From contig SKYG01000136.1 in the NCBI GenBank assembly GCA_007128045.1, positions 1 to 31,557 of the forward strand: a stretch of 31,557 nt of DNA, written 5' to 3'. Below, piece after piece: positions 25,287-31,557 of the stretch. Origin of the DNA: Bacteroidales bacterium (GTDB taxonomy: Bacteria > Bacteroidota > Bacteroidia > Bacteroidales > UBA7960). The notes beneath the pieces were generated by a model. That model did no database searches. It was not told the DNA's origin and saw only the letters and a list, made by a program, of their open reading frames with translations. Made by a program: the position numbers and the translations under genes. The stretch's first letter is position 1. The number at the start of each line of letters is the position of its first letter.

Positions 25287-27212
25287 ATGAACAAAAGTAG
25301 ACTGTACATTCTGATCATTTTGGTAGCCGTATTATTTTCCGGATGCCTCGACTATCCTGATACAAAACCAAAGGACGATCCGAATGTGCCTTTGGGGACT
25401 GTAAGGGCACCGGCTGATTTTGATTATGCCACGGTGGTGTCGACAAAAGTAACACTCACAGCTCCTGCCCATTTGTCGAAAGCGGTATTTACGCTGCATA
25501 CATACAAGCATGGCATGGATAGCTTACAATTCGCCCGGGCCACATTCGATGAAAATGGTTTCTTCCAGGCTTCCTATGCTATACCGGCTTATATAGATAC
25601 TATTTTGGTTGTTTCTGGATACATGGGTTTGACAGATGCTGTGTTTTTGCCGATTCAAGGAAATCAGGCCACTTTTGATTACCGCAGCTTGTATGCGCAG
25701 GAGCCATCAGATACCGTTTATTTTATTCCGGGCAGTGATTTGAAGTCTGCTTTAGCAAAAGGATTTACATACATGGGTAGTATGAATGCCGACGGTGTTC
25801 CTTCTTATCTTGTCGGTCGTGATGTTATTCCTCAGAGCTTGCTTGATGACATCAATGAGTCTTTGCCGGAAAGGAGGTCTGTTCCTCTGCTTAATCCCCA
25901 GTTTCTGGCTCATGGTACAGAAACAAATATTGTATTGACTCAGTCTGCCGATGTTTGGGTAACTTTTGTTGCTGAGGGTGCTGCCTGGAGGAACAGCCTT
26001 GGATATTACACCTATCCGGTTGGTCAGGCACCGCAATCTGTTGATGATATTGAGGAGCTAACTGTTATCTTTCCCAATGCCTCTATGGCAGGAAGCGGCG
26101 GAGGCTTGCAGCCCGGCGATAAGGTCTTTTTGGGATCATTCCCGGCTAACACGGTTGTTGGCTGGTTTCTGGTAGCCAATGGCTGGAATGGTCGTGTAGT
26201 CAGAATTACACCACATGGTATACATTTCTCACAACCAGAGTTAAACCAGGAAACAGACCCTGCTTTAAAGCCACACATGGTTTTATTGCATGACCGTGTC
26301 CGTTCGCTGTTTCTGATAGGTTTTGAAGACATGCCCAGAGACAAAGGAAGTGATGATGACTTTAATGATGCCTTATTCTATACAACGGTTAACCCTCCTT
26401 CAGCAGTGAGACTTGATAATGTTCAACCGATCATTGCCGCCAATGATGCAGATGGTGATGGTATCAATGACTCCCTTGATGAGTTTCCTGATGATCCTTA
26501 CAAAGCATTTAATAATATTTACCCCTCTGCAACTACGGTGGGAACCTTGGCTTTTGAAGATTTGTGGCCATATAAGGGGGATTATGATTTTAATGATTTG
26601 GTGGTTGAATACAATTTTAATTTGATAACCAATGCTGAAAATAGTGTTACAGCTTTGCATGCAAACTATAAGATCGCCAATATTGGAGCAGGTTTTAAGA
26701 ATGGGTTTGCATTTGCATTGCCCATCCCTTCTTCGCTGATTTCCAAGGTTGAAAATCAGGTCATGAATGTGGGATATGCTAGCTTGAACCCAAACGGAAC
26801 AGAGTCTGGTGTCAATGAAACCGTCATATTTGTGATCGAAAATGCCACACCTTTTGCAGGGAAAGATATCCCGATCATTGTTCATTTTGCATCCAGTGTG
26901 AGCATGGAGCAACTGGGCACCCCCCCCTTCGATCCTTTTTTGGTGGTTAATGGTGAACGGGAACGGGAAATCCATTTGCCCGATATGCCACCTACGTCTA
27001 AAGGAATACACTACCTTGGCATGGGTGCCGATAACAGCAATCCTTCCCTGGGCAGGTATTATAAATCTAAGGAAAGAAACTTGCCCTGGGCGATCAATTT
27101 GCCTGATACCTACCAGGTGCCACCAGAAAAAGTTGCTATCGATAAGGTGTATCCCAAGTTTCCGGAATGGGCAAATTCTGGTGGACTCAAGCATATCGAT
27201 TGGTACAAATAA
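25287..27212 (+). CDS. LruC domain-containing lipoprotein (DUF4114 + DUF4842)
   Basis: 641 residues. The signal ends in lipobox LFSGC with Cys20, so it is a lipoprotein. The middle contains a DUF4114-like segment (~340-371) with GFEDMPRDKGSDDDFNDALF. A thrombospondin-type calcium-binding acidic stretch follows (DADGDGINDSLDEFPDDP, 387-404). Next is the LruC/DUF4842 domain, starting AFEDLWPYKGDYDFNDLVVE near residue 421 and running to about 620. Two similar acidic DFND motifs suggest paired calcium-stabilised beta modules. No type IX C-terminal sorting domain is visible. The family is common in Bacteroidota and Leptospira, and its function is unsettled (surface or adhesion roles are only suggested). 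It stands alone between sodA and the sensor kinase gene, separated from the latter by about 140 bases. Confidence 0.85.
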   Translation: MNKSRLYILIILVAVLFSGCLDYPDTKPKDDPNVPLGTVRAPADFDYATVVSTKVTLTAPAHLSKAVFTLHTYKHGMDSLQFARATFDENGFFQASYAIPAYIDTILVVSGYMGLTDAVFLPIQGNQATFDYRSLYAQEPSDTVYFIPGSDLKSALAKGFTYMGSMNADGVPSYLVGRDVIPQSLLDDINESLPERRSVPLLNPQFLAHGTETNIVLTQSADVWVTFVAEGAAWRNSLGYYTYPVGQAPQSVDDIEELTVIFPNASMAGSGGGLQPGDKVFLGSFPANTVVGWFLVANGWNGRVVRITPHGIHFSQPELNQETDPALKPHMVLLHDRVRSLFLIGFEDMPRDKGSDDDFNDALFYTTVNPPSAVRLDNVQPIIAANDADGDGINDSLDEFPDDPYKAFNNIYPSATTVGTLAFEDLWPYKGDYDFNDLVVEYNFNLITNAENSVTALHANYKIANIGAGFKNGFAFALPIPSSLISKVENQVMNVGYASLNPNGTESGVNETVIFVIENATPFAGKDIPIIVHFASSVSMEQLGTPPFDPFLVVNGEREREIHLPDMPPTSKGIHYLGMGADNSNPSLGRYYKSKERNLPWAINLPDTYQVPPEKVAIDKVYPKFPEWANSGGLKHIDWYK

Positions 27213-27228
27213 GCTTAAAGGATAAAAA

Positions 27229-27268
27229 ACGACATCTTCCCGGAAAATGCAGAAGACGGCCTCTTTTT
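27229..27268 (+). terminator. Weak candidate terminator after the LruC gene
   Basis: TCTTC (27235-27239) can pair with GAAGA (27252-27256), followed within a few bases by TTTTT. The stem is short and imperfect. Its location just after the stop supports the call more than its strength does. Confidence 0.3.
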
Positions 27269-27353
27269 GTTGATAATCTATTGTGTTAACCGGGGTGATC
27301 TTGTTTTATAAAGCAAAATAATTTGCTACTTTTACAAGGTAAATAATTTGTGT

Positions 27354-29945
27354 ATGGGGATCAATAGCAGTAGTTTATTGACGCGTATCGAGTCACTTGA
27401 GGCAGAGTTGGAGCGCAGGAATTTCATGGCTGAAAACATTGCAGAGGTTTTCTGGCTGCGTTCTGCTGACAACATCAAAATGCTGTATGTCAGTCCGGCC
27501 TATGAAAAGGTGTGGGGCAGAAGTTGTGAAAGCCTCCTGGATAATCCGGGATCTTATGTTGACAGTATTTTGGAGGAAGACAGGAATTCTTTTTTTGATG
27601 CATTATCTTCTTATGAAAAAGGAGGACCGTTTGATGTCGAATTCCGCATCAAACGTCCAGAAGGCTCTATTCGTTGGATTTGGTCGCGACAGTCGGCGGT
27701 TTGTGACAATAGAGGTGAAACCATCTATCACGCAGGGATTGCCATAGACATTACTGAAAAAAAACGTGCTGAGCAGGAGATCGTCGATAGAAATACTTTT
27801 GAGCATTTGCTGGTGGTATTGTCAGAGCGTTTCATTTCGGCAAGAACAGATTCTATTGACAAAGAAATTGAATCGGGTTTAGAGGCGGTTGGCTCTTTTC
27901 TCCAGGTCGACAGGTCCTATGTTTTTTTGCTGAGCAAGGAAGGGGCTACCATGACCAATACCCACGAGTGGTGTGCCGATGGCATCAGTCCTGAGAAAGA
28001 CAACCTGGTTGATTTGCCGGTCGATATGTTTCCAGCCTGGATGAAAACCCTGCTTGCCCATCAGAATGTGTTCATACCGGTGGTCAGTGAATTGCCTGAT
28101 GAATGGCATGGTGAGCGCGAGATTCTTGAAATGCAGGGTATCCAGTCGGTGGTTGTGGTGCCACTTATTGTTTCAGGTGTTCTTGTGGGTTTTGCAGGCT
28201 TCGATGCCGTAAGGCAACAGCGGGTATGGAAAGATCATGAGATCAAATTACTTCGGGTCATGGGCGACCTCACTGCTGGAGCCATACAGCGCAAATGGTC
28301 TGAGCAGGAGATGCTAAACATCAACAAACAATTGCTCGAAGCCAAGGAGCTTGCCGAAAAAGCCAACAAGGCAAAAAGTGAATTCCTGGCCAATATGTCG
28401 CATGAGATACGTACGCCTATGAATGGGATTATCGGCTTCACGGATTTATTGATGAAAACCAATCTTAGCTCCTTGCAGCTGCAGTATATGGAGAATGTAT
28501 ATACTTCAGCCCAGGTTCTTATGTCGCTGACAAATGATATTCTCGATTTCTCCAAGATTGAAGCAGGCAAGCTTGAGCTCGACCAGGTGAAGACAGACAT
28601 TATTTCTTTGATTGAGAAAACAACTGATGTGGTGGGCTATTTTGCCAACACAAAAAGAATAGAATTGCTTCTGAATATTCATTCCAGCGTTCCGCGATTT
28701 GCCAAAATTGACCCTACGCGTCTTGAACAGGTTTTGGTGAACCTTCTGAGCAACGCCATAAAATTTACCGACAGGGGTGAAGTTGAATTGATTGTTAAAG
28801 CAAGTCCTGTTGAAGGCAAGTCATGCAGGTCGAAATTGTATTTTGAAGTGCGTGACACGGGCATTGGCATCTCTGCCGAAGAGCAGGAGAAATTGTTCAA
28901 AGCCTTTGCTCAGGCTGATACATCCACCACAAGAAAGTATGGTGGTACGGGACTGGGATTGATCATTTCCAATAAATTGCTGGAAAAGATGGATAGCCGC
29001 ATAGAACTGCACAGTGAAAAAGGTATCGGGAGTCGTTTTTATTTTGAGATTACTGTGGCAGCCAGCTATGGCGGTAAATTTGATTCGAGTGGGTTGGCCT
29101 GGATAAAGCATGTTTTGGTAGTTGATGACAATGCCAATAACAGGACAATCTTATTGGATATGCTTGCGCATGCGAACATATCAGCCGACCAGGCAAGTAA
29201 CGGGCTTGAGGCAATGGAATTTTTGGATAGAAAGAAGTCCTTTGATGTGATTATCATGGATTACAACATGCCCTACCTGAATGGCCTGGATATAGCAAGG
29301 GCGATTCGTGATAAATTTAAATTGACCTCGGATCGGCAACCAATCATCTTGTTGCACAGTTCTTCTGATGACGCCAATATTCAAAGTATTTGCAAAGAAT
29401 TGGGCATTTCGCACCGTATTCTAAAACCAGTTAAAATTGATGCCCTTTTCAGCGCTTTGAACAAGATACCGAAGCCGGGAGCTTCAGCTGCTGCAGAGTA
29501 TGTGCAAACTGCTGATGATTCTGTATTGGGGTTTGCCGATACCGATCAAATAACAATTCTGGTCGCCGAAGACAATCAGGTAAATCTCTTCCTGGTTAAG
29601 GAGATGCTCAGTCAGATCATTCCCAATGTCCGGATTGTTACTGCCCATAATGGCCTGCATGCGGTGAATCTGTATCGTGAAGACAGACCCGATTTGGTTC
29701 TTATGGATATTCAGATGCCCGAGTACGATGGGTTCCAGGCGACCCGGGATATTCGAGATATTGAGACAGAAATCGACAGCAGGGCACCTATTTTAGCCCT
29801 TACAGCAGGGGCTACTAAAGATGAACTGGAGAAGTGCCTGTCTGCCGGAATGGATGATTTCATCACAAAGCCCATTGATCCTGATGTATTTAAGGACAAA
29901 CTGATACAATACCTGAAATTAGTTTATCTAAAAAAGAACCCCTGA
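27354..29945 (+). CDS. Hybrid sensor histidine kinase, PAS-GAF-HisKA-HATPase-REC-REC
   Basis: 863 residues from the ATG at 27354; an in-frame TTG two codons earlier is less likely. Domains: a PAS domain (~25-138, ending IDITEKKR), a GAF-like domain (~150-312), HisKA with phospho-acceptor His350 (FLANMSHEIRTPMNG), HATPase_c (N box NLLSNAIKFT, G boxes DTGIGIS and GGTGLGL), a first receiver with Asp636 (DVIIMDYNMPYLNG) and a second with Asp785 (LVLMDIQMPEYDG, KPID lysine). No transmembrane helix is seen, so it is a cytosolic sensor; the GAF or PAS ligand is unknown. It is followed 24 bases later by the PAS-REC gene and then Hpt and response regulator genes, a layout suited to a multistep phosphorelay. 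Confidence 0.93.
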   Translation: MGINSSSLLTRIESLEAELERRNFMAENIAEVFWLRSADNIKMLYVSPAYEKVWGRSCESLLDNPGSYVDSILEEDRNSFFDALSSYEKGGPFDVEFRIKRPEGSIRWIWSRQSAVCDNRGETIYHAGIAIDITEKKRAEQEIVDRNTFEHLLVVLSERFISARTDSIDKEIESGLEAVGSFLQVDRSYVFLLSKEGATMTNTHEWCADGISPEKDNLVDLPVDMFPAWMKTLLAHQNVFIPVVSELPDEWHGEREILEMQGIQSVVVVPLIVSGVLVGFAGFDAVRQQRVWKDHEIKLLRVMGDLTAGAIQRKWSEQEMLNINKQLLEAKELAEKANKAKSEFLANMSHEIRTPMNGIIGFTDLLMKTNLSSLQLQYMENVYTSAQVLMSLTNDILDFSKIEAGKLELDQVKTDIISLIEKTTDVVGYFANTKRIELLLNIHSSVPRFAKIDPTRLEQVLVNLLSNAIKFTDRGEVELIVKASPVEGKSCRSKLYFEVRDTGIGISAEEQEKLFKAFAQADTSTTRKYGGTGLGLIISNKLLEKMDSRIELHSEKGIGSRFYFEITVAASYGGKFDSSGLAWIKHVLVVDDNANNRTILLDMLAHANISADQASNGLEAMEFLDRKKSFDVIIMDYNMPYLNGLDIARAIRDKFKLTSDRQPIILLHSSSDDANIQSICKELGISHRILKPVKIDALFSALNKIPKPGASAAAEYVQTADDSVLGFADTDQITILVAEDNQVNLFLVKEMLSQIIPNVRIVTAHNGLHAVNLYREDRPDLVLMDIQMPEYDGFQATRDIRDIETEIDSRAPILALTAGATKDELEKCLSAGMDDFITKPIDPDVFKDKLIQYLKLVYLKKNP

Positions 29946-29969
29946 TTATTACTATCTTTTCATTTTTAT

Positions 29970-30788
29970 ATGAAATCAATGGAATACCCATATCATGAAT
30001 TTGACGATATCTCATCGGATGCAGAAAACAATGCACTGATCATTATTGAAGGCGAACAAATCGTTTATGCCTCTCCGGCCTACATGGAAATGATGGGTTA
30101 CGGGAAGGGGGAGTCGCTGATTTTCGACAACGACGATATACGTGCCTTTATACATCCGGAAGATAAGGAGGTATTGAAAAAAGTGATACGGGATGCCTTA
30201 TCTGACAAAAGGCTCACAGCACATTATACTTTCCGGGAGAAAAACAAACAGGGCACGTATGTTTTGAGGGAGGATTATGCACAATTCTATTATGATGAGG
30301 ATGGAAATCATGTAAGAACCTATGTGATTTGCCGCGATATTACTGAATCACCGGAGAGAAAGTTGTTAGTAGACATGATGTTGCATGAGATATCAGTGCT
30401 CATTGCCGAGGATAACAGAATGAATATGATGCTGACCTGTGAATTGGCCCGTCAGCTTTTCCCTAATTGTGTCATCAGGGAAGCCTGGGATGGTCAGCAG
30501 GCTGTCGATGCGTTTACTGAGCAAAAAACTGATCTTATCCTGATGGATATACAGATGCCGGAAAAAGATGGATACCAGGCAACTATTGAAATCAGGGATA
30601 TTGAAGAAAACAGAAACCGGAAAGTTCCTATAATTGCCATCACTGCCAAGCAGCAGGTAGGGGAGAGGGAGCGCTGCCTGGAAGCAGGCATGAATGATTA
30701 TCTTCCAAAACCTGTAGATGAAACAGAATTCAGAAAAGTAATTATTTTCCATGTATTGCCTTATCTTTTGCATAAATATCACTCTTGA
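29970..30788 (+). CDS. PAS-receiver protein without a kinase core
   Basis: 272 residues. A PAS domain (~18-127; VYASPAYMEMMGYGKGES, then ICRDITESPERK) is joined by only ~12 residues to a receiver domain (~141-262) with the acidic pair in LIAEDN, phospho-acceptor Asp193 (LILMDIQMPEKDGYQ) and the conserved Lys in YLPKPVDE. There is no HisKA or HATPase module. The receiver resembles the second receiver of the preceding kinase (MDIQMPE.DG.QAT.., .DI.., .AGM.D...KP.D), suggesting duplication followed by loss of the kinase core. It may act as a phosphate acceptor, sink or cofactor-gated regulator; there is no DNA-binding domain. Spacing to the kinase is 24 bases. Confidence 0.88.
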   Translation: MKSMEYPYHEFDDISSDAENNALIIIEGEQIVYASPAYMEMMGYGKGESLIFDNDDIRAFIHPEDKEVLKKVIRDALSDKRLTAHYTFREKNKQGTYVLREDYAQFYYDEDGNHVRTYVICRDITESPERKLLVDMMLHEISVLIAEDNRMNMMLTCELARQLFPNCVIREAWDGQQAVDAFTEQKTDLILMDIQMPEKDGYQATIEIRDIEENRNRKVPIIAITAKQQVGERERCLEAGMNDYLPKPVDETEFRKVIIFHVLPYLLHKYHS

Positions 30789-30850
30789 ATATACAAATAA
30801 TTGAAATTATTCTCTTAGTTTTGTTATGTTATACCTAATGATGCGTTTTT

Positions 30851-31198
30851 ATGGTAGATACATTGTATGATTCGCAGCTCGTGCAACAGATGAGCCGGGG
30901 TAACACAGCATTTGTAAATCAAATTCTGCAGGTGTTTACCGAAGATGCCGCTCAGGCAGTTGAATGTATTAAACTGGGAATGGAAGAGAATGATTACGAG
31001 GCAATACGAAATTACGCGCATAGTTTAAAATCATCCATCGATTTGTTGAATATCAGCCTGTTAAAAAATGTAATTCGCCAAATTGAACAATCAGCAATAG
31101 ACCAAAGCTCCATGTCGCAAATTGAACCTCTTTTTCAGATTCTGGAGTCTCATATTTCTGAAGTTATAGTTGCCATAAAGAAAGATATAAAGATGTAA
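30851..31198 (+). CDS. Stand-alone histidine phosphotransfer (Hpt) protein
   Basis: 115 residues, a helical Hpt domain and nothing else. The phospho-acceptor is His57 in YAHSLKSSIDLL, which matches the Hpt consensus AHxLKGS apart from Ser in place of Gly. Free Hpt proteins carry phosphate between a hybrid kinase receiver and a downstream response regulator. Here it sits between such proteins: 62 bases after PAS-REC and 11 before the response regulator. Start ATG at 30851. Confidence 0.88.
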   Translation: MVDTLYDSQLVQQMSRGNTAFVNQILQVFTEDAAQAVECIKLGMEENDYEAIRNYAHSLKSSIDLLNISLLKNVIRQIEQSAIDQSSMSQIEPLFQILESHISEVIVAIKKDIKM

Positions 31199-31209
31199 TA
31201 TTTTTGATC

Positions 31210-31557
31210 ATGAGGAAAAAGATACTGGTTGTTGATGATGAGCGCACCATTCGCATGTTGTTAGAAAATTACCTGGGGCAAACGTATGATGTAACAGCAA
31301 AGTCTGATGGCCTCGATGCCTTGAATTGGCTGAATACCGGCAATATCCCGGATCTGATCATTGCGGATATCAATATGCCGCGTATGGATGGGTTTGCATT
31401 TGTTGAAAACCTTCGGGCAAGCGGATATTTTAAAGAAATTCCTGTCATCATGTTGTCGGCTTCTGAAAGCAGTACCGAGAAGGTAAGGTTCTTGCGTCTT
31501 GGTGCCAACGATTATATGGTTAAGCCATTTAATCCGGAGGAATTGCTTATTCGCATG
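31210..31557 (+). CDS. Response regulator, receiver domain (3' end outside window)
   Basis: The frame is open from the ATG at 31210 to the window edge (116 codons, no stop). It starts MRKKILVVDDERTIRMLLEN. The receiver is complete: the acidic Asp9-Asp10 pair, phospho-acceptor Asp53 (LIIADINMPRMDG), the switch Ser/Thr region (IMLSASES) and Lys105 (DYMVKPFNPEELL). The VKPFNPEELLIRM ending resembles regulators that continue into an output domain, but that part is not visible. It follows the Hpt gene by 11 bases, so it is probably the terminal acceptor of the relay. Confidence 0.9.
   Translation, partial: MRKKILVVDDERTIRMLLENYLGQTYDVTAKSDGLDALNWLNTGNIPDLIIADINMPRMDGFAFVENLRASGYFKEIPVIMLSASESSTEKVRFLRLGANDYMVKPFNPEELLIRM

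Noticed and set aside
26400..27194. A 264-codon minus-strand frame
   Set aside because: Antisense to the LruC lipoprotein, rich in Ile and Cys/Arg in a way typical of shadow frames.

Overview
The window looks like a chromosomal segment of a Bacteroidota bacterium. The order is uncertain: a Bacteroidales/Marinilabiliales-like or Cytophagales-like lineage would both fit. The evidence is protein families typical of that phylum (a BatA-type double-membrane-anchor protein, a LruC/DUF4842 lipoprotein, a tricorn-like S41 protease with a PD40 propeller, a thioester alpha-2-macroglobulin lipoprotein), several TAnnTTTG-type -7 promoter elements, and A-rich leaders that mostly lack Shine-Dalgarno sequences. 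No tRNA, rRNA, insertion sequence, prophage or CRISPR array was seen.

Layout. Bases 1-59 are probably the tail of a plus-strand outer-membrane beta-barrel gene. A leftward three-gene operon (11368 to 135) encodes a periplasmic tricorn-like protease, an alpha-2-macroglobulin lipoprotein and PBP1C (pbpC), with gaps of 11 and 21 bases. A beta-ketoacyl-ACP synthase III gene follows on the same strand, and diverges from a BatA-domain membrane protein gene. Next is a type IIA topoisomerase A subunit gene with a long acidic tail. It converges, with 3 bases between stops, on a minus-strand pair (DUF6873-like protein and Elp3-like radical SAM protein) lying downstream of pepT. Then come hemW (+), rocD (-) and a lipoprotein-type superoxide dismutase (-). 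The right end is a plus-strand block: a LruC-domain lipoprotein, then a multi-component phosphorelay (hybrid kinase PAS-GAF-HisKA-HATPase-REC-REC; a PAS-REC protein with no kinase core; a free Hpt protein; and a response regulator cut by the window edge).

The least expected feature is a set of short 'phrase' repeats between genes: GGTCGAA heptamers at two places in opposite orientation, AACTCAAC and GGTAACCT stutters, AATTGTGAATTGAG stutters, three related hairpins around 11423-11529, and an AACCGCAGAG-type repeat. The last occurs as a cluster before hemW and as an inverted copy just after it. hemW itself contains, in frame, two identical 37-base direct repeats 66 bases apart, within about 60 extra codons just before the conserved FGGGTPS motif. 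So repeat material has entered both the flanks and the coding sequence of an otherwise conserved gene.

Functional themes: the tricorn protease, alpha-2-macroglobulin and PBP1C operon fits envelope defence and repair. The SOD with a lipoprotein signal fits oxidative protection outside the cytoplasm. The two-component block has the parts for a His-Asp-His-Asp relay ending in the truncated regulator, whose output is outside the window.
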